In this document: one piece after another, positions 44,830 through 53,542 of the stretch | Layout of the letters: every line of letters starts with the position of its first letter | How positions within the stretch are numbered: position 1 is the stretch's first letter | NCBI GenBank assembly: GCA_964493995.1 | Contig: CAZBQD010000008.1 | Coordinates: 1-64,000 of the forward strand | Reading direction: 5' to 3' | Length of the DNA stretch: 64,000 nucleotides | DNA from: GCA-002282575 sp964493995 | GTDB taxonomy: Bacteria; Pseudomonadota; Gammaproteobacteria; Thiomicrospirales; Thiomicrospiraceae | The notes under the pieces: model-generated | Told to the model about the DNA's origin: nothing | Database searches by the model: none | What the model saw: only the letters and a program-made list of their open reading frames with translations | Program-made: the position numbers and the translations under genes

Positions 44830-45728
44830 AACGGTAGGGTTCCTAAACTGAGTAATAGGGTTAGGGTCACGATTTCAATGAATTTATTGATATTCAAATG
44901 ATAACGCTCTACCAACACAATAGCAATAAGTATGCTAGACATACCCGCTTCCAGTGCTAATCCCATGATTTGTTGTTCATTTAATTTAAAAGCACGAGCA
45001 ACATAAATGATGACGAGCGGCGCAATGATGAGTTTAATCGTGATAACGGGGGTCAAAAAAGGAATGTCTTTCCAGCGAATGCTTTCGGGTCTTAATCCTA
45101 AACCAATACTGATGAGCATTAACGGAATAACCGGATCGCTTAAGTGAGTTAACCAAGTCATCATCGGTTCTATCGGGTCAATTTGTTGTTGATTCAAATA
45201 TAAGCCGAAAGCTGCTGCCCATAATGCCGGTACTTTAGCTAGCGTTTTCCACCAAGCTTCCGAATGGGTTGTTTCGGATTGACCAAAGTAGCGGGCTAAG
45301 AGTATGCCTAGTGTAAGTAGTAACGGGGTTTGGGCAAAGAAGTCGTATTGAATGGTGATGGCTGTACCCAGTTCTCCCAGTTGATGACTGACAATGGGTA
45401 GGCCTTGGTAAGTGGCATTGCTTAAACTGCCTGCTAATATGAGGCTACCGATGATGGCTTTGTCTTGCGTTAAGAAACGGTAAATAAACCAGATTAATGC
45501 CGCACTGATGAAAATGGTGATGAGGACGCTGGCACTGATTTGCCATTGAATCAGTTCAGACGGTGATTTCCACAGTGATTTAATGACCAGTGCCGGTAAC
45601 AAAACTAGGTAAATGAGTGAAATGATGGCTTTGCGAACGGCTTCGGCATCGAAGGCAAGGGGTTTGGTTTGTCTCAGCAGATAACCAATGCTGATGAAAA
45701 GAAAGCATTCGAGTAAAATGGTGCTCAT
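44796..45728 (-). CDS. AEC-family transporter
   Basis: 310 residues with about 10 membrane helices in two inverted halves. The central region contains LSDPVIPLMLISIGLGLRPESI, and the C-terminal MGLALEAGMSS is a family hallmark. AEC transporters export or import small carboxylates and other metabolites; the substrate is unknown. It is the first gene of a minus-strand run, next to the DnaA-box cluster. Confidence 0.88.
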   Translation of the reverse strand: MSTILLECFLFISIGYLLRQTKPLAFDAEAVRKAIISLIYLVLLPALVIKSLWKSPSELIQWQISASVLITIFISAALIWFIYRFLTQDKAIIGSLILAGSLSNATYQGLPIVSHQLGELGTAITIQYDFFAQTPLLLTLGILLARYFGQSETTHSEAWWKTLAKVPALWAAAFGLYLNQQQIDPIEPMMTWLTHLSDPVIPLMLISIGLGLRPESIRWKDIPFLTPVITIKLIIAPLVIIYVARAFKLNEQQIMGLALEAGMSSILIAIVLVERYHLNINKFIEIVTLTLLLSLGTLPLWQWLLDHQLV

Positions 45729-45737
45729 AGCCTGGTG

Positions 45738-45960
45738 TTCTAATTAGTTAAAAAGATATTCTTATTTCTTTATTGTTAAGATTATAGTGCCTGTGTGTAT
45801 GTGGATAACATTATTTTTACCCTTTTTTTCAGCAAGTTAACATGTGTATTCTTGCCTAACAACTGGGTTTTATTCTTGTTAACAGGGTTGTGTATCATTG
45901 TGGATTATTTTTTCTGTATGAGTGAAAAGTCAAATTATCCCCATATTATCCACAAGTTGT
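45738..45960. other. Candidate replication origin (oriC-like DnaA-box cluster with an AT-rich flank)
   Basis: Left: an AT-rich stretch of about 50 nt (45738-45788). Boxes: TGTGGATAA (45800-45808, perfect); TGTGTATTC (45843-45851) and TGTGTATCA (45889-45897), weak; TGTGGATTA (45899-45907), one mismatch; TTATCCCCA (45935-45943), one mismatch; TTATCCACA (45946-45954, perfect). The two perfect boxes point inward from the ends, as R1 and R4 do in E. coli oriC. No coding sequence fills the region, and genes on either side run away from it. It could instead be a DnaA-regulated promoter or titration site. Confidence 0.5.
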
Positions 45961-45994
45961 ATGGTAAGTTATTAACCAATCGTAAAGAGGAATT

Positions 45995-46564
45995 ATGGAA
46001 TTTAATCAAGTAGTTATGTCTCGACGCAGTGTGTTTAAGTTTCAGCCTAAACCCTTGCTTGTGGATGATATTTATCCGCTGATTGAAGCGGCGGTTATGG
46101 CGCCGAATCATCATTTAACGCAACCATGGCGCTTTATTTTATTGGGTAAGCAAACTCAAACGCGTTTGGCGGAATACTATGGTGAAGCTAAAGCGGCTAA
46201 GGCAATGGCAGCGGATGCAAGCGTGCATGAGCGTATTAAACACAAAGCAGTAGAGAAGTTTTTAGCCGTTCCCGCCATTTTGTTGGTGGTGTGTCGATTA
46301 GATCGTCAGCCGGTTATTCGGGAAGAAGATTTAGCGGCCACGCATTGCGCCATTCAGAATTTATTGTTAGCGGCAACCGATAAAGGGCTAGGGGCGCAAT
46401 GGAGTACACATCCGATCATTTATGATGACCAAGTGATGGCGGAAGTGGGTGTAGATACCAGTAAAGAGCGTTGTAGCGCCATGATTTATATAGGTTATCC
46501 GGAAGTTATTCCGCCTGCACCTCCTAGGAAATCGGCACAAGAATGTTTGACCTTATTGCCTTAA
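45995..46564 (+). CDS. Nitroreductase family protein
   Basis: 189 residues. FMN-dependent oxidoreductase fold: SRRSVFKFQPKPL at the N-terminus (FMN phosphate contacts), EAAVMAPNHHLTQPWRFILL, CAIQNLLLAATDKGLGAQW and a C-terminal IGYPEV. The substrate cannot be told. GAGGAATT lies just before the ATG. It sits next to the DnaA-box cluster and is convergent with the aminotransferase gene. Confidence 0.9.
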   Translation: MEFNQVVMSRRSVFKFQPKPLLVDDIYPLIEAAVMAPNHHLTQPWRFILLGKQTQTRLAEYYGEAKAAKAMAADASVHERIKHKAVEKFLAVPAILLVVCRLDRQPVIREEDLAATHCAIQNLLLAATDKGLGAQWSTHPIIYDDQVMAEVGVDTSKERCSAMIYIGYPEVIPPAPPRKSAQECLTLLP

Positions 46565-46583
46565 TTTGTTGCTGTAAAGCAGG

Positions 46584-46616
46584 TTAAAACAACAAACCCC
46601 AGCCTTAGCCGGGGTT
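46584..46616 (-). terminator. Intrinsic terminator after the aminotransferase gene
   Basis: AACCCCAGC / GCCGGGGTT form a 9-bp stem (46595-46616) with one mismatch and a CTTA loop. Reading on the minus strand it is followed by TTTGTTGTTTTAA. It faces the minus-strand aminotransferase and is weaker for the nitroreductase. Confidence 0.7.
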
Positions 46617-46639
46617 CATCTTAGCCAATCAATGAGTGA

Positions 46640-47755
46640 TTAGCCTTTCAATACTGCCTTTAAAGCGGCGAGGCAGAAAAGGACTTTTTCAGGCTTGCTG
46701 CTCTGACCCATTAGGCCAATACGCCATACTTTGCCGGCTAAAGCGCCTAAGCCAGCGCCAATTTCGAGGTTGTATTCATTTAATAAGCGACTACGCACGC
46801 TGGCGTCATCAACACCTTCGGGAATCCACACACTGTTCAGTTGTGGTAAACGGTCGGCTTCATTGACGACAAAGCTCATACCCATTTCTTCAAGACCGGC
46901 TTTAAGTAGCTGGTGGTTATGCGCATGACGCGCCCAAGCCGCTTCTAATCCTTCTTCCATCAGCATGACGAGGGATTCATGTAGCGCATACAGGGTATTC
47001 ACTGGCGCGGTGTGGTGGTAGGCTCGTTTTTGACCCGAACCCCAGTAAGCCATAACCAGATTCAAATCCATGAACCAGCTAGGCACTTTGGTTTTGCGGT
47101 TACGCACTTTTTCTAAAGCGCGTTCGCTAAAACTGACAGGTGACAAACCCGGTACACAAGACAAGCATTTTTGCGTGCCCGAATAGATGGCATCAATACC
47201 CCAGTCATCAACGCGCAGTTCAACACCGGTTAATGAAGTCACAGCATCCACAATGGTTAAGCAGTTGTGTTTACGGGCGATTTCGCACAGGGTTTTGGCG
47301 TCTGAACGCGCCCCAGTTGAGGTTTCGGCATGCACAAAAGCGAGGATTTTAGCGTCTGGGTTGGCTTGTAAAGCAGCTTCGACCTTATCGACTGAAACCG
47401 CACTACCCCAAGCATCTTCAACCACCACCGCTGTACCACCGAAACGCTCGATGTTTTCTTTCATACGGCCGCCAAACACGCCGTTAATGCACACCACTAC
47501 CTTGTCGCCCGGTTCAACCAAGTTGACGAAACAGGTTTCCATACCGGCTGAACCCGGTGCTGAAACAGGCATGGTCATCTCGTTATTGGTTTGGAAGGCA
47601 TATTTCAGCATCACCTTAATTTCATCCATCATGCGGATGAATTCGGGGTCTAAGTGACCAATGGTTGGGCGCGACATAGCCGCCAAAACACGCGGGTGAA
47701 TGTCGGAAGGACCAGGTCCCATGAGGGTGCGAATGGGGGGATTAAATGAGTTCAT
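46640..47755 (-). CDS. Serine/alanine-glyoxylate aminotransferase (class V)
   Basis: 371 residues. PLP enzyme with K196 in SGTQKCLSCVPG and an N-terminal LMGPGPSDIHPRVLAAM typical of AGXT/SGAT. HAETSTGAR and VDAVTSLTGVELRVDDWG are present. It likely transfers an amino group from alanine or serine to glyoxylate, giving glycine. It is divergent from glcDEF, whose product makes glyoxylate from glycolate, so the two probably serve one pathway. An intrinsic terminator follows. Confidence 0.92.
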   Translation of the reverse strand: MNSFNPPIRTLMGPGPSDIHPRVLAAMSRPTIGHLDPEFIRMMDEIKVMLKYAFQTNNEMTMPVSAPGSAGMETCFVNLVEPGDKVVVCINGVFGGRMKENIERFGGTAVVVEDAWGSAVSVDKVEAALQANPDAKILAFVHAETSTGARSDAKTLCEIARKHNCLTIVDAVTSLTGVELRVDDWGIDAIYSGTQKCLSCVPGLSPVSFSERALEKVRNRKTKVPSWFMDLNLVMAYWGSGQKRAYHHTAPVNTLYALHESLVMLMEEGLEAAWARHAHNHQLLKAGLEEMGMSFVVNEADRLPQLNSVWIPEGVDDASVRSRLLNEYNLEIGAGLGALAGKVWRIGLMGQSSKPEKVLFCLAALKAVLKG

Positions 47756-47784
47756 GCGGCGCTTACCTTGTAAATGTCAAAATT

Positions 47785-47815
47785 TTGATAAAAATTGATT
47801 CAAGTCAACTATAAT
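47785..47815 (+). promoter_or_regulatory. Candidate promoter of glcDEF
   Basis: A perfect TATAAT at 47810-47815 with TTGATA at 47785-47790. The spacer is 19 nt, longer than ideal. The region is strongly AT-rich. It lies 30 nt upstream of the glcD ATG, in the divergent gap with the aminotransferase. Confidence 0.4.
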
Positions 47816-47847
47816 AATTGAAATATTATGGCATTCAAGGATGTTAA

Positions 47848-49284
47848 ATGGAAGTAATAACGGCACTGCAACAGGTACTTTCTGCTGAAAGTTTGCTCAT
47901 TAGTGACGAAGCTTGTCGCCCATTCGAGTGCGATGCTTTGTCTGCCTACCGTGAGCGTCCTTTAGCGGTGGCCTTACCCAGCGATGTGGAGCAGGTGAAG
48001 GCGGTGTTGCGTATTTGCAAGCAGTATCAGGTGCCGGTCATTACGCGCGGTTCGGGTACGGGCTTAGCGGGCGGCAGCTTGCCGTTAAAAGACGGCATTG
48101 TGCTGGGGCTTTCTAAACTGAATAAGATTCTTAAAATCGACCCCTTGCAGCGCGTTGCCATTGTGCAGCCGGGCGTGCGTAATATTGTCGTGAGCGAAGC
48201 CGTTGCCGATTATGGTCTTTACTATGCGCCCGATCCTTCCTCGCAAATTGCCTGCTCGATTGGCGGTAACGTGGCGGAAAATTCGGGCGGTGTGCATTGT
48301 CTGAAATATGGCTTAACGGTACACAATGTCACTTCCATCAAAATTGTCGATATGGATGGTACGGAATCGGTTTTTGATGAAAAAGACGATGGTATTGACC
48401 TGTTGGCCTTAATGAATGGTTCAGAAGGTTTGCTGGGTGTCATTGTCGAAATCAAGCTGAAGTTATTACCCAAACCGGAAGCGGCGCAAGTGGTGATGGC
48501 GGCTTTTCATTCGGTGGGGGCTTGCGCCGATGCGGTCACACGGGTGCTGGAGCAGGGCATTATTCCGGCTGGCTTAGAAATGATGGACAAGTTTTCCATT
48601 ATGGCGGCCGAAGCCTTTGCTAAAGTAGGCTACCCCACTGAGGCGGAAGCCTTATTGCTCTGTGAGGTTGACGGCAGTCACGATCAGGTGCAAGTGGATG
48701 CCAAGCGCGTGGCTGATATTTTAACGCAAGCGGGTGCTTATCAAATTCAATTGTCGCAAAACGAAGCGCAACGTATTGCTTTATGGAAAGGGCGCAAAAA
48801 TGCTTTCCCCGCCGTCGGGCGTTTTTCACCCGATTATTACTGTATGGACGGCACCATTCCGCGCAGTCAACTCGCTTATGTGCTAGAAGAAATCGCCAAG
48901 TTGTCCGACAAATACGGCTTAAAAGTCGCCAATGTGTTCCATGCCGGTGATGGTAATTTGCATCCGCTCATTATGTACGATGCCAATAAACCGGGTGAAT
49001 TAGCAACAACAGAAGCCTTTGGTGGTGATATTCTCAAACTCTGCGTCGATGTCGGTGGCACCATTACCGGTGAACATGGTGTGGGGGTCGAAAAATTGAA
49101 TGCCATGTGTCATCAGTATCACACACCCGAATTAGAAATTTTTCATGGTATTAAAGCGGTATTCGACGATACCGGCTTATTGAATCCCGGAAAGGCCGTG
49201 CCTACCTTGCATCGCTGTGCCGAGTTGGGGCATATGCACGTGCATCATGGTCAGTTAGCCCATCCTCATTTGGAGCGTTTTTAA
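47848..49284 (+). CDS. glcD: Glycolate oxidase subunit GlcD (FAD)
   Basis: 478 residues. FAD_binding_4 domain with VITRGSGTGLAGGSLPL, SSQIACSIGGNVAENSGG and the C-terminal NVFHAGDGNLHPLI and GTITGEHGVGVEKL. It oxidises glycolate (or a D-hydroxy acid) to glyoxylate with GlcE and GlcF. AAGGA lies 7 nt upstream of the ATG. The stop and the glcE start overlap (TAATG). Confidence 0.95.
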   Translation: MEVITALQQVLSAESLLISDEACRPFECDALSAYRERPLAVALPSDVEQVKAVLRICKQYQVPVITRGSGTGLAGGSLPLKDGIVLGLSKLNKILKIDPLQRVAIVQPGVRNIVVSEAVADYGLYYAPDPSSQIACSIGGNVAENSGGVHCLKYGLTVHNVTSIKIVDMDGTESVFDEKDDGIDLLALMNGSEGLLGVIVEIKLKLLPKPEAAQVVMAAFHSVGACADAVTRVLEQGIIPAGLEMMDKFSIMAAEAFAKVGYPTEAEALLLCEVDGSHDQVQVDAKRVADILTQAGAYQIQLSQNEAQRIALWKGRKNAFPAVGRFSPDYYCMDGTIPRSQLAYVLEEIAKLSDKYGLKVANVFHAGDGNLHPLIMYDANKPGELATTEAFGGDILKLCVDVGGTITGEHGVGVEKLNAMCHQYHTPELEIFHGIKAVFDDTGLLNPGKAVPTLHRCAELGHMHVHHGQLAHPHLERF

Positions 49285-50270
49285 TGCCACAGCACAAAAA
49301 CATCGACAACCAAGTGATGCGTTGGTGCGAGCAAATTCAACAAGCACGCCTCGATCAACAGACCATTCAAATCAGTGGCCATCATTCCAAAGTATTGCGT
49401 GATACGGCAACGGCATCGCTGAGCACCGCGGGTTATGAAGGGATTGTCAGCTATGAGCCAGCAGAACTGGTCATTACGGTCAAGGCAGGCACAAAACTGA
49501 GCGACTTGAAAGCCGTGTTGGCGCAGCATAACCAAATGCTCGGTTTTGAGCCGCCCGATTATAGTGATTCGACCATTGGTGGCACCTATGCCTGTGCTTT
49601 AACGGGGCCTTCGCGTCCGTTTCGCGGTAGTTTGCGTGATTTTGTTTTAGGTACTAAGTTAATCGACGGACAAGGGCGTTACCTCAGCTTTGGTGGTCGT
49701 ATGATTAAAAATGTGGCCGGTTATGACGTTTCACGCATGTTGGTGGGGTCAAAAGGGTCGATGGCGTTAGTGACGGAACTGAGTTTGCGCGTTATTCCGT
49801 TAATGGAAGAGCGCAGTTATCAGATGGAAATGTCGGAAAACGAAGCCATTTTGCTGATGAATCAAATGGCGGGTACGTCTCTGCCGCTATCGGCAGCGGC
49901 TTATTACGAAGGCAAGTTTATTTATCGCGTCGCGGGCGCTCATCCGTTACAAACCAATCGGGTTGGCGTCACAGAAATCGACAACGCTATTTGGGTAGAG
50001 CTGAATCCTTTCCGTCCGAAATTACCGCCCGATGTTAAATTGTGGCGTTTGGATGTGGAAAGCACCACCCCCGCCATTGAAAACACCATTGCGGTGGGTT
50101 CTTGCGGTATGCGTCGTTGGGTGGCGAGTAAAGACAAGCCTAACCATCCTTACACCACCTTATGGCAAGCCTATTTTGCCCCGCGTCATAATGACACACC
50201 GCGCGTTGCTCATCTTAAAAAAGGATTGCGCGATGTGTTTGATCCCTATCATATTTTCAAGCAAATGTAA
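49284..50270 (+). CDS. glcE: Glycolate oxidase subunit GlcE (FAD)
   Basis: 328 residues. A second FAD_binding_4-type subunit: GYEGIVSYEPAELVITVKAGTKLSDL, GGTYACALTGPSRPFRGSLRDFVLG and GGRMIKNVAGYDVSRMLVGSKG. It is typical in size (about 330-350) and needed for glycolate oxidase activity in E. coli. It overlaps the end of glcD and is followed by glcF 8 nt later. Confidence 0.94.
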   Translation: MPQHKNIDNQVMRWCEQIQQARLDQQTIQISGHHSKVLRDTATASLSTAGYEGIVSYEPAELVITVKAGTKLSDLKAVLAQHNQMLGFEPPDYSDSTIGGTYACALTGPSRPFRGSLRDFVLGTKLIDGQGRYLSFGGRMIKNVAGYDVSRMLVGSKGSMALVTELSLRVIPLMEERSYQMEMSENEAILLMNQMAGTSLPLSAAAYYEGKFIYRVAGAHPLQTNRVGVTEIDNAIWVELNPFRPKLPPDVKLWRLDVESTTPAIENTIAVGSCGMRRWVASKDKPNHPYTTLWQAYFAPRHNDTPRVAHLKKGLRDVFDPYHIFKQM

Positions 50271-50278
50271 GCCCAATT

Positions 50279-51478
50279 ATGCAGACGCAACTTCAGCCAG
50301 AATGGCTTAACACGCCCGATGGTCAAACCGCCGACACCATTTTACGTAATTGCGTGCATTGCGGTTTTTGTTTGTCGGCTTGTCCGACTTATGGCTTACT
50401 CGGTGATGAGTTAGACTCGCCACGGGGGCGTATTTACCTCATTAAAAGCCTGTTAGAAGGGAATGATGTTTCACGTGAATCCTTATCGCACCTGGATAGC
50501 TGTTTAACCTGCCGTTCTTGCGAAACCACCTGCCCGTCGGGTGTCGAGTATGGTCATTTGTTGGATATTGGTCGCCATGCTATGGAACAGCAAGTGAAGC
50601 GCCCTTTATGGCAACGACTGATGCGATGGGGAGTGCGTAGGAGCTTAACCACGCCTTGGTTTTTTAATCTGGTGGTGAAGGCGATGCCCTTTTTGCGTCA
50701 TTCATCAGCGATTGCTTTCAGCGTGCAAGAGTTAGCTTTACAACAACAATTAGCCGATCGTGCCAATGCGTTAGCATCGAGTGTGCTGTTACTCAAAGGT
50801 TGTGTACAGCCCGCCTTAGCACCCAATATTAATCAGGCCAGCATTAAGGTGCTGAATAAGCTGGGCTGGAATGTCATCGAAACAACACAGAACCAATGTT
50901 GTGGGGCATTGAATCAGCATTTATCTGCCCATGATGATGCGCTAGCGCAAGTGAAAGCCAATATTGATGCTTGGTATCCTTATCTGCAACAAGGGGTGAA
51001 AGCGATTATTTCCACCGCCAGTGGTTGTGGCGTGATGTTGAAAGACTATGGTCATTTATTACGTGCCGATGCCAAATATGCCGAGAAAGCACAAGCGATT
51101 ACCCAAGCCAGTCAGGATATTTCTGAATTTTTATTAACGCAAGACTTGTCTAAGTTTACCCACTTTAACAATCAAACCATTACCTTTCATTCACCCTGTA
51201 CTCTACAACACGGTCAAAAACTGCAAGGGGTGGTGGAGCAAGCACTACGCAAGCTGGGTTATCGCGTTAATCCGGTGAAAGACGCTCATTTGTGTTGCGG
51301 TTCGGCAGGGACTTATTCTCTCTTTAACCCAACGCTCGCTAAGCAATTACGCGATAATAAGCTGGATAATTTGCTGGCGCATAAAACCGATGTCATTGTT
51401 ACCGCCAATATTGGATGCTTAATGCATTTGCAGAAAGGGACGCATGTAACGGTTAAACATTGGATTGAAATTTTGTGA
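50279..51478 (+). CDS. glcF: Glycolate oxidase iron-sulfur subunit GlcF
   Basis: 399 residues. Two 4Fe-4S ferredoxin motifs are present (CVHCGFCLSACPTYG and CLTCRSCETTCPSG). Two CCG-domain signatures (QCCGAL and LCCGSAGTYS) indicate a heterodisulfide-reductase-like C-terminal half. It passes electrons from GlcD/E to the quinone pool. A weak parS-like sequence lies within the coding region at 50467-50482. Confidence 0.95.
   Translation: MQTQLQPEWLNTPDGQTADTILRNCVHCGFCLSACPTYGLLGDELDSPRGRIYLIKSLLEGNDVSRESLSHLDSCLTCRSCETTCPSGVEYGHLLDIGRHAMEQQVKRPLWQRLMRWGVRRSLTTPWFFNLVVKAMPFLRHSSAIAFSVQELALQQQLADRANALASSVLLLKGCVQPALAPNINQASIKVLNKLGWNVIETTQNQCCGALNQHLSAHDDALAQVKANIDAWYPYLQQGVKAIISTASGCGVMLKDYGHLLRADAKYAEKAQAITQASQDISEFLLTQDLSKFTHFNNQTITFHSPCTLQHGQKLQGVVEQALRKLGYRVNPVKDAHLCCGSAGTYSLFNPTLAKQLRDNKLDNLLAHKTDVIVTANIGCLMHLQKGTHVTVKHWIEIL
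50467..50482. other. Weak parS-like site inside glcF
   Basis: TGTTTCACGTGAATCC matches the parS consensus at 14 of 16 positions; the mismatches are in the right arm. It lies 26.6 kb from the perfect site in cysM and 4.5 kb from the DnaA-box cluster. Binding strength is uncertain. Confidence 0.4.
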
Positions 51479-51490
51479 AACCCTATTAGC

Positions 51491-51596
51491 AACCCTCACC
51501 CTAGCCCTCTCCCTAAGGGAGAGGGTAAGTACTAGTTCGTTAGTATCTAAAAAGCTTTGTTCCTTCTCCCTTAGGGAGAAGGTTAGGATGAGGGGA
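51491..51596. repeat. Composite palindrome of the CCCTCTCCC...GGGAGAGGG type
   Basis: Two hairpins lie here: CCCTCTCCC / GGGAGAGGG (51506-51525) and CCTTCTCCC / GGGAGAAGG (51562-51582). They are flanked by arms that are themselves inverted (ACCCTCACCCTAGCC and its near-complement GGTTAGGATGAGGGG). This sequence type is very common in intergenic regions of Proteobacteria. It lies between glcF and fhs, both on the + strand. Confidence 0.8.
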
Positions 51597-51663
51597 AAAG
51601 TAATTATCCTATCTTATTGATTTAATGAGATAAGATTGAGTAAAAGAACTAAGGAAGTACAGT

Positions 51664-53352
51664 ATGTCTGACATTAAGATTGCTCAAGCAGCGAAAATGA
51701 AACCGATTATTCAATTGGCACAGGAGACCTTTTCCATTCCTGCTGAGCAGTTGGATCCTTATGGTCATTACAAAGCTAAGCTTTCATTAGACTATGTTAA
51801 CAGCCTTGCTCATAGTCGTGCTGATGGTAAGCTAATTTTAGTGACTGCCATTAGCCCTACGCCAGCGGGTGAAGGCAAAACGACCACCACGGTAGGTTTA
51901 GGTGATGCGCTCAATCGCGTCGGTCAAGCCAAGGGTAAGAAAGCGATCATCTGTTTGCGCGAGCCGTCACTGGGCCCTTGTTTTGGTATTAAAGGTGGTG
52001 CCGCGGGCGGTGGCTATGCGCAAGTGGTGCCGATGGAAGACATCAATTTGCACTTTACCGGAGATTTTCATGCCATTGGTGTGGCGCACAACCTGTTATC
52101 GGCGATGATTGATAACCACATTCATCATGGCAATGCGTTAGAAATTGATACGCGTCGTATTCGCTGGAAGCGCGTGATGGACATGAACGATCGCGCTTTG
52201 CGTGATATTACCGTCGGCATGGGCGGACCGGCGAATGGTTATGTGCGCGAAGATGGCTTTGATATTGTCGTTGCCTCTGAAGTGATGGCGATTTTGTGTT
52301 TAGCCACCAATCGTGCCGACTTAAAAGAGCGTTTAGGACGCATTATTATCGGTTACAAAAAAGACGGTACAACCCCCGTTTATGCGTCTGACTTAAAAGC
52401 GCATGGCGCCATGGCGGCCTTGTTAAAAGACGCTTTTAAGCCCAATTTAGTGCAAACGCTGGAAAACAATTTAGCTATTGTGCATGGGGGTCCGTTTGCC
52501 AATATTGCCCACGGTTGTAATTCGGTGATTGCCACACAAACCGCCCTGAAACTGGCCGATTATGCGGTGACAGAAGCGGGCTTTGGTGCTGATTTAGGAG
52601 CAGAAAAATTCTTTAACATTAAATGCCGCACCACCGGCTTAAAACCTTCTGCCGTGGTATTGGTCGCGACGGTACGAGCGCTGAAGTTCCACGGGGGTGT
52701 CGATAAAATGCACCTTAATCAGGAAAACTTAGCGGCGTTAGATAAAGGCTTTGCTAACCTAGAGCGTCATTTAACCAATTTACAACAGCAGTTTGGGCAA
52801 CCGGTGGTGGTATCGATTAACCATTTCACCTTCGATAGTGATGCTGAAATTGCACTGTTGCAGCAAAAATGTGCTGATTTGGGCGCTGATTGTGTCGTTT
52901 CACGTCACTGGGCCGAAGGCAGTGCTGGCGCAGAAGCCTTAGCCGAGCGCATCATGGAGATCGTCGATGCGCGTGAAGCCCAGGTGAAGTTCACCTATGA
53001 AGATCAAACGCCGCTGTGGGACAAGCTGTCAGCCGTTGCCACGAAACTCTATGGCGCGAAAGAAATTGTCGCTTCGGCGAAGGTGAAGAAAGACATCGAG
53101 CAATTACAAGCCCACTATGGTCATTTGCCGATTTGTATGGCCAAAACACAAATGTCCTTCAGTACCGATCCAACCTTGAAGGGCGCACCCAACGGTCACA
53201 CGGTGGAAATCAGTGATGTTAAATTGCAAAATGGTGCGGGGTTTATCGTTGCCATTGCCGGCAATATGATGACCATGCCGGGACTACCAATCAGACCAAC
53301 GGCTGAAATGATTGATATTGATGATGAAGGCGTGATTACCGGATTGTTCTGA
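51664..53352 (+). CDS. fhs: Formate-tetrahydrofolate ligase
   Basis: 562 residues. ATP-dependent synthesis of 10-formyl-tetrahydrofolate from formate. P-loop TPAGEGKTTTTVGL, LREPSLGPCFGIKGGAAGGGYAQ and GDFHAI near the N-terminus; the C-terminal region has MTMPGLPIRPTAEMID. AAGGAAG precedes the ATG. Nearby glyoxylate-to-glycine enzymes make formate and C1 units plausible substrates, but the link is inference. Confidence 0.96.
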   Translation: MSDIKIAQAAKMKPIIQLAQETFSIPAEQLDPYGHYKAKLSLDYVNSLAHSRADGKLILVTAISPTPAGEGKTTTTVGLGDALNRVGQAKGKKAIICLREPSLGPCFGIKGGAAGGGYAQVVPMEDINLHFTGDFHAIGVAHNLLSAMIDNHIHHGNALEIDTRRIRWKRVMDMNDRALRDITVGMGGPANGYVREDGFDIVVASEVMAILCLATNRADLKERLGRIIIGYKKDGTTPVYASDLKAHGAMAALLKDAFKPNLVQTLENNLAIVHGGPFANIAHGCNSVIATQTALKLADYAVTEAGFGADLGAEKFFNIKCRTTGLKPSAVVLVATVRALKFHGGVDKMHLNQENLAALDKGFANLERHLTNLQQQFGQPVVVSINHFTFDSDAEIALLQQKCADLGADCVVSRHWAEGSAGAEALAERIMEIVDAREAQVKFTYEDQTPLWDKLSAVATKLYGAKEIVASAKVKKDIEQLQAHYGHLPICMAKTQMSFSTDPTLKGAPNGHTVEISDVKLQNGAGFIVAIAGNMMTMPGLPIRPTAEMIDIDDEGVITGLF

Positions 53353-53378
53353 TAGATAAACTCGGTTAAGCCAATCAA

Positions 53379-53525
53379 AAAGCCCTCGCAAGGGGCAACA
53401 TTGTTCATTTAACCGTTCGTGGTGAGCCTGTCGAACCACGGGTTACTTACTTATACCCCTTCGACAAAGCTCAGGGCGAACGGAAATATTCTTTAAGTGA
53501 ACAGTATTGCTGGTTAGAGGGCTTA
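53379..53525. repeat. Palindromic repeat family 2, copy F (about 147 bp)
   Basis: Outer inverted ends (AAGCCCTC and GAGGGCTT) flank a GTTCATTTAA / TTAAGTGAAC pair. The inner part has CCGTTCGTGGTGAGCC and its near-complement ending GGGCGAACGG. Its reverse complement aligns with copy E at 37910-38073 over about 130 nt. Like copy E it lies between convergent genes (fhs and the SQR-like gene). Confidence 0.8.
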
Positions 53526-53542
53526 GTTGTTTGTATGCTTTG

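Noticed and set aside
45795..46013. 72-codon open frame on the + strand across the DnaA-box cluster
   Set aside because: It overlaps the nitroreductase start, has no clear ribosome-binding site and resembles no protein. The DNA motifs explain the region better.
49236..49250. CACGTG palindrome in glcD (GCACGTGC)
   Set aside because: The flanks do not match parS; a plain hexamer palindrome within codons.
51491..51596. CRISPR-like appearance of the paired palindromes
   Set aside because: Only two non-identical units in inverted orientation, with no regular spacers and no cas genes.
52897..52910. GTTTCACGTCACTG in fhs, resembling parS
   Set aside because: Half site only; the right arm does not match.
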